From: an uncultured Flavobacteriales bacterium
GTDB taxonomy: Bacteria; Bacteroidota; Bacteroidia; Flavobacteriales_D; SKUL01
Direction of reading: 5' to 3'
DNA: 8,107 nt
Assembly (NCBI GenBank): GCA_937911795.1
Contig: CALDPJ010000367.1
Span: 1-8,107 of the forward strand
The notes beneath the pieces were generated by a model, which was not told the DNA's origin, ran no database searches, and saw only the letters and a list, made by a program, of their open reading frames with translations. A program made the translations under genes and the position numbers. Within the stretch, counting starts at the first letter, position 1. Each line of letters begins with the position of its first letter. Of this stretch, positions 1 to 6,409 are shown in pieces.

Positions 1-1016
1 GGATATCAGACATTGAATTGGGTGAAACCTACGACGTACGGGTGAAGGCCAGAGTCAATGGAGAATGGGGAGAATATGCCACTATTTGCAGTATCGGAAT
101 CTCACCTATTATTCCTACAACTGAACTTCGACCGGAAAATACGCCCACAAATATTCAGGGCGAGGATTATGCTTTGTGCGATATTGCTACAGCTTTTAAC
201 GTTAGCAATTCTCAAAACTTCCGCTGGCGGTTTGATCCGGATAACGATGCCAACAACGGAAATGAAATTTTCTATACCCGAGGTTCTGGTAATCCATCGG
301 TAAGACTCTCATGGGTGAACGGACTTATTCCCGGAACTATTTATGATGTCGGTGTTGAAGTTCAGGTTGAAGGTGTATGGAGTGGTTACGGTACAATCCT
401 ACCCCTTAATTTAAGTCTGCCTCCAGGTGATGTGGCTGTAAGGAGCATGTTTTGTAATACTACCATCCAACCCAACGGCTATATTCTATCTGAATCAGTT
501 TGTACGGCCGATTATTATAAATTCAGATTTACACCATTGGGTGGCGGTCCCGAGAGCTTCAGAAGTTCGGCCAACTACAATTGTTTTCTGAACCAGGTAA
601 CTCCCGCACTATCACCCGGAGATTACGAGGTAAGTGTGAAGGTGTCGCAGAACGGAGTAGAAGGTGTTTGGGGTCCTCCGTGCACTATCACTATTGATGG
701 CCCCATTGCTCCCAAGGATGAAATTTCTTTACTGCGTTCTAATTCTTCTAATGTAAACGCAACCCTATTTCCGAACCCGAATAAAGGAAAAGAAGTTCGT
801 CTCATCCTGGAAGGATTGGAGGAATCCATGCACACCATTACAATTCAGGTGTACAGTGTAGGAGGGCAATTGATTAATATGGAAAGCTTTCATCATGAAG
901 GGAAAACGCTGAACCGGCGCATTCGTTTCCGGGATGATTTACCCATCGGTATTTATGTGCTGAAGATCATGATAGATGAAGAGCATTTCACTTCTAAACG
1001 ACTGGTTGTGAAGTAA
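1..1016 (+). CDS. C-terminal part of a T9SS-secreted repeat protein with type A sorting domain (5' truncated by window edge)
   Basis: This is the end of a large exported protein. The frame is open to the window edge (first complete codon at position 3, reading I-S-D-I-E-L-G-E-T-Y), so the TTG at 18 is not a credible start. Counting from that TTG, residues 2-30, 106-134 and 201-229 are three copies of a 'G-x-x-Y-[DE]-V-x-V-x-V-x-x-x-G-x-W-G-x-Y/P' block. They mark tandem units of about 95-104 residues that resemble the Fn3-like repeats of Bacteroidota surface proteins. Residues 247-332 form the C-terminal sorting domain: 'NATLFPNPNKG', 'QVYSVGGQLI', 'PIGIYVLKI' and a terminal 'KRLVVK'. In this family that domain directs outer-membrane translocation by the type IX system and is removed at the cell surface. 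Expected location is the cell surface or medium; the ligand is unknown. It converges with the downstream - strand genes. The sorting-domain call is firm; adhesin-like function is inference. Confidence 0.88.
   Translation, partial: ISDIELGETYDVRVKARVNGEWGEYATICSIGISPIIPTTELRPENTPTNIQGEDYALCDIATAFNVSNSQNFRWRFDPDNDANNGNEIFYTRGSGNPSVRLSWVNGLIPGTIYDVGVEVQVEGVWSGYGTILPLNLSLPPGDVAVRSMFCNTTIQPNGYILSESVCTADYYKFRFTPLGGGPESFRSSANYNCFLNQVTPALSPGDYEVSVKVSQNGVEGVWGPPCTITIDGPIAPKDEISLLRSNSSNVNATLFPNPNKGKEVRLILEGLEESMHTITIQVYSVGGQLINMESFHHEGKTLNRRIRFRDDLPIGIYVLKIMIDEEHFTSKRLVVK
21..704 (+). repeat. Tandem Fn3-like protein repeats (two full units plus the end of a third)
   Basis: The conserved end of each unit begins at bases 21, 333 and 618. 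The blocks are 'GETYDVRVKARVNGEWGEY', 'GTIYDVGVEVQVEGVWSGY' and 'GDYEVSVKVSQNGVEGVWG'. Spacing is 104 and then 95 residues. The unit starts are more divergent but share an aromatic/basic strand ('FRWRF', 'KFRF') in mid-unit. Conservation is visible in protein and not as long identical DNA, so this is an old repeat and not a recent duplication. Upstream copies probably lie outside the window. Confidence 0.7.
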
Positions 1017-1041
1017 AACTTAAATTCAGCTCTTAATACGT

Positions 1042-1155
1042 TCAATCATAAAAAGCCGCTTTGGTTCTGGATTGTACAGCCCAACCGGCTTTTGCCAACA
1101 TCGCATCGATTCTGTCACGCGCTTTTTGTTCCGGATTTTGGTTGAGCCCTGCCAT
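1042..1155 (-). pseudogene. hsdR: N-terminal remnant of a type I restriction enzyme R subunit (HsdR-like), 37 codons
   Basis: An ATG at 1155 opens a 37-codon frame that stops at TGA 1044-1042. Residues 7-30 contain 'NPEQKARDRID', 'MLAKAGW' and 'AVQSR', which match the start of HsdR proteins of the form N-P-E-Q-x-A-R-x-x-I-D-x-x-L-x-x-A-G-W-x-V-Q, as recalled from the family. Full HsdR subunits are around 800-1100 residues. Here the family resemblance ends at 'SRTK', just where the motif leading to the nuclease domain should begin, and a stop follows six codons later. No nuclease or DEAD-box helicase part, and no hsdM or hsdS, is present. An in-frame TAA two codons upstream of the ATG fixes the start. 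A TATATTTA box at 1184-1177 is one base from the TAnnTTTG consensus, so an old promoter may survive. Best read as a deletion remnant; a translated micro-ORF cannot be excluded. Confidence 0.6.
1050..1094. terminator. Candidate bidirectional intrinsic terminator between convergent genes
   Basis: On the + strand, bases 1051-1058 (AAAAGCCG) pair exactly with 1086-1093 (CGGCTTTT). After a small internal loop (1059-1060 against 1085), 1061-1064 (TTGG) pair with 1081-1084 (CCAA), leaving a 16-base loop. The stem is flanked by A-run and T-run: four T end the hairpin on the + strand and five T end it on the - strand. It could therefore terminate both the T9SS gene (ends 1016) and - strand transcription from protein A (ends 1216). 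It sits entirely within the 3' half of the HsdR-like remnant. Confidence 0.6.
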
Positions 1156-1215
1156 AAATTAGGTTACGTTCGGGGCTAAATATAAGTAATTAGCTCATTA
1201 GATGCTTAAGAAGCG

Positions 1216-2343
1216 CTACCTTCCAAAATCCTCATACTGCTTCTCCACAATCAGAAACTCCACCCTACGGTTTTGCTGGCGACCTTCTTCGGTGTCGTTG
1301 GTGGTGACGGGCTGAGAGCTGCCGTGATAATTGATCCGCAATCGTTTGGGAGAAATGCCGCGGCTGCTGAGAAATTCAATAACCTGAGCGGAGCGGTTGC
1401 GCGATAGTTCTACGTTGTAGGCATCGCTGCCAATAATGTCGGCGTGGCCGGCCACTTCAATCTCGTAATACGGATTGCGTTTCAACACCAGTAGCACCTC
1501 GCTGAGCACCTCTTCCGCCTCGCGGGTGATAGTGGCCTCATCGAATTCGAACAACACAGACTGTAACCGTACGGCACGGTAGTCTTTATCTTCCAGATCG
1601 GAATTTTTGACCGCGTTTTTCAGAAATGCAACCGTATTGGCACAATCCTCTGGTCCGGTAGCCGGACGCAACAGAATATCATCCACATAATAATAAGCAT
1701 GATGCACTTCTTTGCCGCGTGTCACTTCTCTGTTTCGCGATTTTACTTCAAGCGCATCATCCGCTTTGAAATTCCCGATAATCAGGTATTCCTCACCTCC
1801 GGCAGCGATGAACGAAGTACTGAGATGAACCCAATCCTGCTGAAAATAGAGCATGTGCCCTTTCGGATTTTCCAATTGTGGAGCAATAGGCAATACGGTA
1901 TGACCTTGTTTGCGGTAGGGCAACTGGCTCAGTGCAATCCCAATTCCATCACAAACATATTGAGCATTGTCTGCCAGCGCTACTTTCATTTCAACGCAGT
2001 ACCACTCTCCTTTTCTCAGCGGTGATTCGAGGCGAGTTTGAAGGTATTCGCGGTAATTGCGTTTGGACGGTGAAAAAGCAACGACACCGGCATATCCTTC
2101 GCCGGCTGCGGCGGGTCGGATTCCAAAAACATTTTGAGGAACACCCATATCTGATCCACAGGCATTATAATAATCCGGGGTTCCCGAACCGATTTGGGTC
2201 CAGTCATTCAGAATTTCGATTTTGTTCTGGTTGATTCCCACAGGGCAGTAAACAAAATCATTGAACTGTGGATTGGACACCAGGTTCTGAGCCGCGCAGG
2301 TAAGCGAAAAAAATAGGCCGAAAATTAAACAGACAATGCGCAT
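1216..2343 (-). CDS. Exported jelly-roll-like plus OmpA-domain protein (paralog A), 375 aa
   Basis: Predicted peptidoglycan-anchoring envelope protein. The start at ATG 2343 was chosen because it places a clean signal peptide at the N-terminus (MRIVCLIFGLFFSLTCAAQ, likely cleaved after AAQ). A GTG at 2436 would extend the frame by 31 hydrophilic residues ahead of that signal and would overlap the upstream stop. Residues 20-230 form a module with 'NLVSNPQF', 'GTPDYYNAC', 'VPQNVFG', 'GYAGVVA', 'YLIIGNF' and 'AYYYVDDI', resembling carbohydrate-binding jelly-roll domains of Bacteroidota outer-membrane proteins. Residues about 260-365 are an OmpA C-terminal domain: 'VLFEFDEATI', 'GHADIIGSDAYN', 'ELSRNRSAQV' and 'NRRVEF'. 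Asp302 and Arg317, the pair that binds diaminopimelate in OmpA, are present at the canonical spacing of 15. It is the last gene of the candidate hemE unit and a paralog of the gene at 3805-4977. The ligand of the N-terminal module is unknown. Confidence 0.85.
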   Translation of the reverse strand: MRIVCLIFGLFFSLTCAAQNLVSNPQFNDFVYCPVGINQNKIEILNDWTQIGSGTPDYYNACGSDMGVPQNVFGIRPAAAGEGYAGVVAFSPSKRNYREYLQTRLESPLRKGEWYCVEMKVALADNAQYVCDGIGIALSQLPYRKQGHTVLPIAPQLENPKGHMLYFQQDWVHLSTSFIAAGGEEYLIIGNFKADDALEVKSRNREVTRGKEVHHAYYYVDDILLRPATGPEDCANTVAFLKNAVKNSDLEDKDYRAVRLQSVLFEFDEATITREAEEVLSEVLLVLKRNPYYEIEVAGHADIIGSDAYNVELSRNRSAQVIEFLSSRGISPKRLRINYHGSSQPVTTNDTEEGRQQNRRVEFLIVEKQYEDFGR

Positions 2344-2432
2344 ATGATTTTGCCAATTGGCACTTCTCAAATGAATGTTCAACGCTTTTATTGTGGTAAG
2401 GTAGCGCTTGATTACCTCGAACTGATTTTCAT

Positions 2433-3737
2433 TCACAATTGATCAATCCGAAGAAATACATCCCAATACTTATCTTTTGTCATTTCAGACCAGTGAATCT
2501 TATAATAACGATACTGATAGGTTTGGATCTGGCACACAACAATTAGCATCAGAATTACAGAAATATATGCGCTCTTCCATCCACTCTTTAAATTCTTTAA
2601 TGCCAGCGCCAGTGGAATCATCAGGGCAGGAATGAATTCTACATACACCCGTGAGGAAAAACTTCCGCCGTAGTACCAGTTCCACCATGACGAAAATACA
2701 TAGGTGATGATGAGAAAGAAACCCAACCATGATATCATTGCGAAACGCGATTTTTTCCACAGAAAATAACACCCTACGAATGACAACAGATACATCGGAG
2801 TGTATAAGAACAGCCCTTTTCTGTAACTAAATAAAATATCTAAGAAATGAGGAGATAGAAAATTAAACCCTTCTTCTCCATAAGAATCGACAAAAAAGTA
2901 GCCGGTCGATATTTTATAGATAATCAGCTGAACCGATACCAACATCAAAAAAACAACAACCCCTGCAATAAGCCACGCATAATTTTTTACGGCTGCCCGA
3001 AATCCGCGCTTGAATATTTCAATGTTACCGGAAAGAAAAGGCCACAACATAATTACGATTCCGTTCACCGGCCGGATCAGGACGATAAAACCGAGAATCG
3101 CAGCAAGAATGAGCATATTTCTGTTCTGGTGCGCCCTGAAATATTCACGGGAATACCATACGAACATCGAAATCAATGCAAAAGAATATACGTGTGACAG
3201 TCCGGGTTCAACTGCAGTGTAATAGAACAGATTTGTTCCGAATACAACCGCAACCAATGTTAATGTAATCATTGAATTTTTCACACCATATGTGGACAAA
3301 GTACTGCAGAGGAAATATAATCCGAGCGTTAAATAGAAAACCGCTCCTACATTAATAAAAATCGGGTACAACTTCGAGTAGCCATCGGTATCGTAGCCGA
3401 GTAGCCCACTCGAAATATGGGCGGCTAAAAAGAAAGGCAACTGAGCCAGGGCCGTGCCACAAAAATATTTATTGATTACCGCTCCGTCTGCACCTGCGCG
3501 ATAATCGTAGAATAAATCTTCATCGAAATACTTCTCTTGCTCGATTTGTTGGAAAAAACCGAAATTCAAATCCTGGTAAATGAAAACCGCAGGCAAATAT
3601 GCATAATAGCCTTTTGCGTCAGCTTCGAGTATTCCTTTCCATTTGGTTTCTCCCCAGCTGATATTAGAAGACGCTATTAATGTGATCAGGAAGATCGCAC
3701 CCAAAACAACATGAGCCAGTCCGACCTTAAACTTCAT
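2433..3737 (-). CDS. Polytopic membrane protein, putative GT-C-type glycosyltransferase, 434 aa
   Basis: About ten to eleven hydrophobic segments can be seen, near residues 8-24, 95-112, 125-146, 157-175, 178-195, 207-233, 254-276, 306-326, 331-350, 365-381 and 388-406. After the first segment comes a soluble loop with 'EADAKGYYAYLPAVFIYQDL'. An acidic residue in this first extracytoplasmic loop (here Glu38 or Asp40) is the usual catalytic position in GT-C enzymes, which use polyprenyl-phosphate sugars. Other notable motifs are 'GLSHVYSF' (179-186), 'RPVNGI' (222-227), 'SPHFLDILFSYRKGLFLYTP' (295-314) and 'SSWWNWYYGGSFSSR' (349-363). I recognise this pattern from uncharacterised Bacteroidota membrane proteins annotated as glycosyltransferase-like; substrate is unknown. 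The ATG at 3737 begins a normal first membrane helix. It lies 67 bases after protein B, and its TGA (2435-2433) overlaps a GTG of the protein A frame. It is AT-richer than its neighbours. The membrane topology is certain; the enzymatic role is inference. Confidence 0.72.
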   Translation of the reverse strand: MKFKVGLAHVVLGAIFLITLIASSNISWGETKWKGILEADAKGYYAYLPAVFIYQDLNFGFFQQIEQEKYFDEDLFYDYRAGADGAVINKYFCGTALAQLPFFLAAHISSGLLGYDTDGYSKLYPIFINVGAVFYLTLGLYFLCSTLSTYGVKNSMITLTLVAVVFGTNLFYYTAVEPGLSHVYSFALISMFVWYSREYFRAHQNRNMLILAAILGFIVLIRPVNGIVIMLWPFLSGNIEIFKRGFRAAVKNYAWLIAGVVVFLMLVSVQLIIYKISTGYFFVDSYGEEGFNFLSPHFLDILFSYRKGLFLYTPMYLLSFVGCYFLWKKSRFAMISWLGFFLIITYVFSSWWNWYYGGSFSSRVYVEFIPALMIPLALALKNLKSGWKSAYISVILMLIVVCQIQTYQYRYYKIHWSEMTKDKYWDVFLRIDQL

Positions 3738-3804
3738 TTAATGAAGATTGAAAGGTGTTTCAAAATTCTGTTTGAAGTTTATTTCTGTGTTCTATAACAG
3801 GCGC

Positions 3805-4977
3805 TTATTTCGTAATCTGAAATTCTACGCGCCTGTTCTTAGCTAATGATAAAGGTGTATTCATCTCCGAATCGGGTTGTTCGTTTTCTTTCATTTCCAT
3901 GATCAGCCGCGAGCGGTCAATGCCATTGTGCTGAAAATACTTGAGCACTTCGATGGCTCGTTGCTCACACAGATTGGAAAGCCGAGGTGTTTTTGCTGCT
4001 ATATCGGCCTCTTCATTGTCGATGTGCGAAATGATTTTAAGCCGCACCAGTTTGTTTTCTTTGAGAATATTCACCAGGTTGTCGAGATCCTTATGAAAGC
4101 TGGAGGTGACTTCCGGGTTGAACTGATAAAAATAAATGGTGCTGGCTGCCGCCTGTTCAGAAAGGGTTTTTCCCTCGAGGGTGGTAGAGGATTTGCTGTA
4201 AATGATTTTAGACTCCGGAATGCGTCCTTCGCTGCAATCGCATTCGCCGGGGTACTGAATTTTCTTGACCGAAACGTCATCGATATAGTAATACGCCATA
4301 TTCTCCTGCATCTGGGTCATCCCCGTCGGACGTCTTACTTTTTCGGCTTTGGTTTTCTCGTCGGAGTCAAAATTGCCGATGGTCATGTAGCGTTCAAAAC
4401 CCTTGCCCTGCACAATTTTGCAGTACAAATGCCAGCCTTCCATTTCTGTCACCACAGGATTGTCGTCGGTTACAATTCGCTCGTCAAACAGCAAACTATT
4501 TTCGGTTTGAACATCGGTTTCGTGCTTCGTGAAATGAACTCCCAGATTATTCACCCCAAATTTTGACAATTCTGCCAGACTCGCCCGGAACTTAATGCAG
4601 TACATTTGTCCTTTCACCATGTCGGTTTTCATCCGGGTTGAAATATAACTCCGCGGAATTCGTCCGCGGTAGCCATAAGCCACAATTCCTGCATAGGTAT
4701 CGCCGCTGTGGGGTTCCTGAACACCGTACATGTTATTCGGAATCGCTACATAATCGCTTTTGATATCACGCGCATACAGATCCGGCATAACACTGTTTCC
4801 GGGCTTCCAGTCTTTTACGAGATCAAACTGCTTTGCCTTTTTGAGCTTTCCTTCAAAATTATCAAAGCTGCTGTTCACGATCATATTGTCCGGATCGGCT
4901 TCGGTTGCAGGTTCATCCTGTGCCTGAAGTGAGAACATCAACAGAAGGCAAAATGGCAAAAGGAGCAAATTTTTCAT
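3805..4977 (-). CDS. Exported jelly-roll-like plus divergent OmpA-domain protein (paralog B), 390 aa
   Basis: Envelope protein with the same architecture as the gene at 1216-2343. A signal peptide (residues 1-20) ends 'SLQAQ'. The N-terminal module (about 30-240) shares with paralog A the series 'N-x-x-V-N-x-x-F', 'DW', 'PDLY', 'IPNNMYG', 'YAGIVA', 'KGQMYC', 'MTIGNF' and 'AYYYIDDV'. A cysteine-containing linker (CDC, 246-248) leads to a C-terminal OmpA-like domain (about 280-390) ending 'NRRVEFQITK'. That domain is divergent: the usual 'GHxDxxG' is 'SHIDNEE' and 'LSxxRA' is 'LCEQRA'. The ligand-binding Asp and Arg are still identifiable as Asp320 and Arg340, but 20 residues apart where 15 is usual. 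The ATG at 4977 overlaps the hemE stop by four bases (ATGA), which suggests translational coupling. Peptidoglycan binding is likely but less sure than for paralog A. Confidence 0.85.
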   Translation of the reverse strand: MKNLLLLPFCLLLMFSLQAQDEPATEADPDNMIVNSSFDNFEGKLKKAKQFDLVKDWKPGNSVMPDLYARDIKSDYVAIPNNMYGVQEPHSGDTYAGIVAYGYRGRIPRSYISTRMKTDMVKGQMYCIKFRASLAELSKFGVNNLGVHFTKHETDVQTENSLLFDERIVTDDNPVVTEMEGWHLYCKIVQGKGFERYMTIGNFDSDEKTKAEKVRRPTGMTQMQENMAYYYIDDVSVKKIQYPGECDCSEGRIPESKIIYSKSSTTLEGKTLSEQAAASTIYFYQFNPEVTSSFHKDLDNLVNILKENKLVRLKIISHIDNEEADIAAKTPRLSNLCEQRAIEVLKYFQHNGIDRSRLIMEMKENEQPDSEMNTPLSLAKNRRVEFQITK

Positions 4978-6008
4978 GAGGGTTGATATTTATAACTTTT
5001 TACGGTGTCGATAAATAATTTTACTTTGGAAGCATCGGTATCCGGATACACTCCGTGGCCTAAATTAACAATATGCCGACGGTCGCCAAAGTCCTTCAAC
5101 ATTTCAATCGTTGATTTCCGGATGTGGTCGTCGTCTGCATACAATAAACACGGATCGAGATTACCCTGCAGGGTTTTGTCTGCACCGAAAATCTTACGCG
5201 CATTTTTTGGATTCATATTCCAGTCGAGACCAATGGTTTCGCAGTTCAAGGCCTTCATTTCTTCGAGCGCAAACCAGGCCCCTTTTGCAAATACCGTCAC
5301 CGGAACTTCGGTGATGGCATCGCAGATCCGGGAGATATATTTCAATCCAAATTGTTTGTATTGATCTGGCGGGAGAATTCCCGCCCACGAATCGAACAGC
5401 TGAATCAGATCTGCACCGGCTTTTATCTGCATTTTGAGGTAGTCAATGGTAGCTTCAGTGATCATTTCGAGCAATTGCTCTGCGAATACCGGCTGCGTGT
5501 AAAGCAACTTCCGTGCCTCGGCAAAAGTTTTGGAGCCTTTGCCTTCGGTCATGTAAGCAAAGATGGTCCAGGGAGCACCGGCAAAACCAATCAACGGCAC
5601 GCGGTTATCCAATTGTGATTTAGTGAGTTCAATCGCCTTTTTAACATAGTCCAGTTCACCGGTGACATCGGTGGTTAATCGTTCCAGACCGGCAGCGTTG
5701 CGAATGGTCACGTTGAATCTGGGACCAACAGATTCTATCATTTCGTAGGGCAAACCCATGGCTTCTGGAATAACGAGGATGTCAGAAAAAATGATCGCAG
5801 CATCAACGCCGAGGATATCGACAGGTTGTAAGGTGACTTCCGCGCACAATTCCGGTGTAGTCACCAGCTCTTTAAACCCGGACACACTGGCGCGGACCTC
5901 GCGGTATTCTTTCAGAATTCTCCCCGCCTGGCGCATCACCCAAACCGGTGGACGTTCGCACTGCTCTCCGCGGGCAGCACGCAACAATAAATCGTTTTTC
6001 AATTGCAT
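4974..6008 (-). CDS. hemE: Uroporphyrinogen III decarboxylase
   Basis: Cytoplasmic haem-pathway enzyme that removes four carboxylates from the acetate side chains of uroporphyrinogen III to give coproporphyrinogen III; it needs no cofactor. At 344 residues it has the full family length. The signatures are 'RPPVWVMRQAGR' (19-30), which contributes the substrate-carboxylate-binding arginines, 'FSDILVIPEAMG' (74-85) with the catalytic Asp76, the second family signature 'GFAGAPWTIFAYMTEG' (141-156) with Tyr152, 'FDSWAG' with Ser207, and 'NLGHGV' with His318. These correspond to Asp86, Tyr164, Ser219 and His339 of the human enzyme. 'GRILKEYREVR' replaces the commoner 'GRYLPEYRxxR'. The start 'MQLKNDLLLRAARGE' matches Bacteroidota HemE starts. 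A TAnnTTTG box lies four bases before the ATG. The stop overlaps the start of the downstream OmpA-type gene. No other haem gene is adjacent. Confidence 0.97.
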   Translation of the reverse strand: MQLKNDLLLRAARGEQCERPPVWVMRQAGRILKEYREVRASVSGFKELVTTPELCAEVTLQPVDILGVDAAIIFSDILVIPEAMGLPYEMIESVGPRFNVTIRNAAGLERLTTDVTGELDYVKKAIELTKSQLDNRVPLIGFAGAPWTIFAYMTEGKGSKTFAEARKLLYTQPVFAEQLLEMITEATIDYLKMQIKAGADLIQLFDSWAGILPPDQYKQFGLKYISRICDAITEVPVTVFAKGAWFALEEMKALNCETIGLDWNMNPKNARKIFGADKTLQGNLDPCLLYADDDHIRKSTIEMLKDFGDRRHIVNLGHGVYPDTDASKVKLFIDTVKSYKYQPS

Positions 6009-6012
6009 TGCG

Positions 6013-6020
6013 CAAAAATA
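6013..6020 (-). promoter_or_regulatory. Candidate -7 box (TATTTTTG) of the hemE promoter
   Basis: On the - strand the sequence TATTTTTG fits the Bacteroidota -7 consensus TAnnTTTG exactly. It ends only four bases before the hemE ATG at 6008. If used, transcription would begin at or next to the start codon and give a leaderless mRNA. No convincing TTG is seen at the usual -33 distance, so this remains tentative. Confidence 0.35.
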
Positions 6021-6079
6021 AGGGTTAAATGCTGAGTGACTTAAAAAGATGGGGATCGATTCGTGAACGAAGAGTCGGC

Positions 6080-6409
6080 TTAACTGTGATCACCATCACT
6101 TTTGTCTCTTAAAATTTCCGGAGATCGTAGAGAACTAATAACATCCAGCACCTGAATGATGTCTTTGTCCACTCTATACAACACTTTAAAGTGACGGACT
6201 ATAATGCGCCGATAACGAGGATTTATATCATCTTCCTGATACTGCGCAGCAAAAACAACGTGCTTCGGGCTATCTAATAATTCATCCCTAACCTTTCTAG
6301 CACCTTGAGGAGATTTGTCTTTATAAAACAAATAAATACCCTTTATCGCTGATTTTGCCTGATCCGTCCAAACAACTTTCCAAACCTTTTTACCAGTTTT
6401 CTGCTTCAT
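6080..6409 (-). CDS. ParE/RelE-superfamily toxin of a type II toxin-antitoxin module, 109 aa
   Basis: A small basic protein with the ParE/RelE fold pattern. Residues 10-14 form the first strand ('WKVVW'). Two helices follow ('DQAKSAIKGIYLFYK', 16-30; 'SPQGARKVRDELLDS', 33-47) with the typical 'SPQGA' turn between them. The C-terminal sheet is 'YRRIIVRHFKVLYRVDKDII' (66-85) and 'QVLDVISSLRSPEIL' (86-100). The arrangement 'YRxxxVxxFxVxYxVdxxxIxVLxV' is characteristic of the ParE side of the family. ParE proteins poison DNA gyrase and RelE proteins cut mRNA in ribosomes; sequence alone does not settle the target here. The start lies inside the antitoxin gene (20-base overlap, different frame), implying coupled translation, with antitoxin made first. 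The module is AT-richer than the flanking recD-like and hemE genes, consistent with horizontal mobility. Confidence 0.85.
   Translation of the reverse strand: MKQKTGKKVWKVVWTDQAKSAIKGIYLFYKDKSPQGARKVRDELLDSPKHVVFAAQYQEDDINPRYRRIIVRHFKVLYRVDKDIIQVLDVISSLRSPEILRDKSDGDHS

Noticed and set aside
2286..2343. 'SLTC' in the signal peptide of paralog A as a lipoprotein lipobox
   Set aside because: The residue at -3 is Ser where Leu/Val/Ile is expected and -1 is Thr where Gly/Ala/Ser is expected. A type I cleavage after 'AAQ' explains the sequence better.
3761..3768. GAATTTTG on the - strand as a -7 box for the GT-C-like gene
   Set aside because: It lacks the leading T of TAnnTTTG, has no visible -33 partner, and lies in an AT-rich gap, so a promoter is not supported.
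3877..4566. Long + strand open frame (229 codons) opposite paralog B
   Set aside because: It lies entirely antisense to a gene with a clear signal peptide and OmpA motifs, and its translation shows no recognisable domain. It is a shadow of the codon use on the other strand.
6060..6071. TTCGTGAACGAA near-palindrome between the toxin gene and hemE
   Set aside because: With a two-base centre it cannot form a stable RNA hairpin, and the T-run is 10 or more bases further on, so it is not a convincing terminator. An operator role has no other support.
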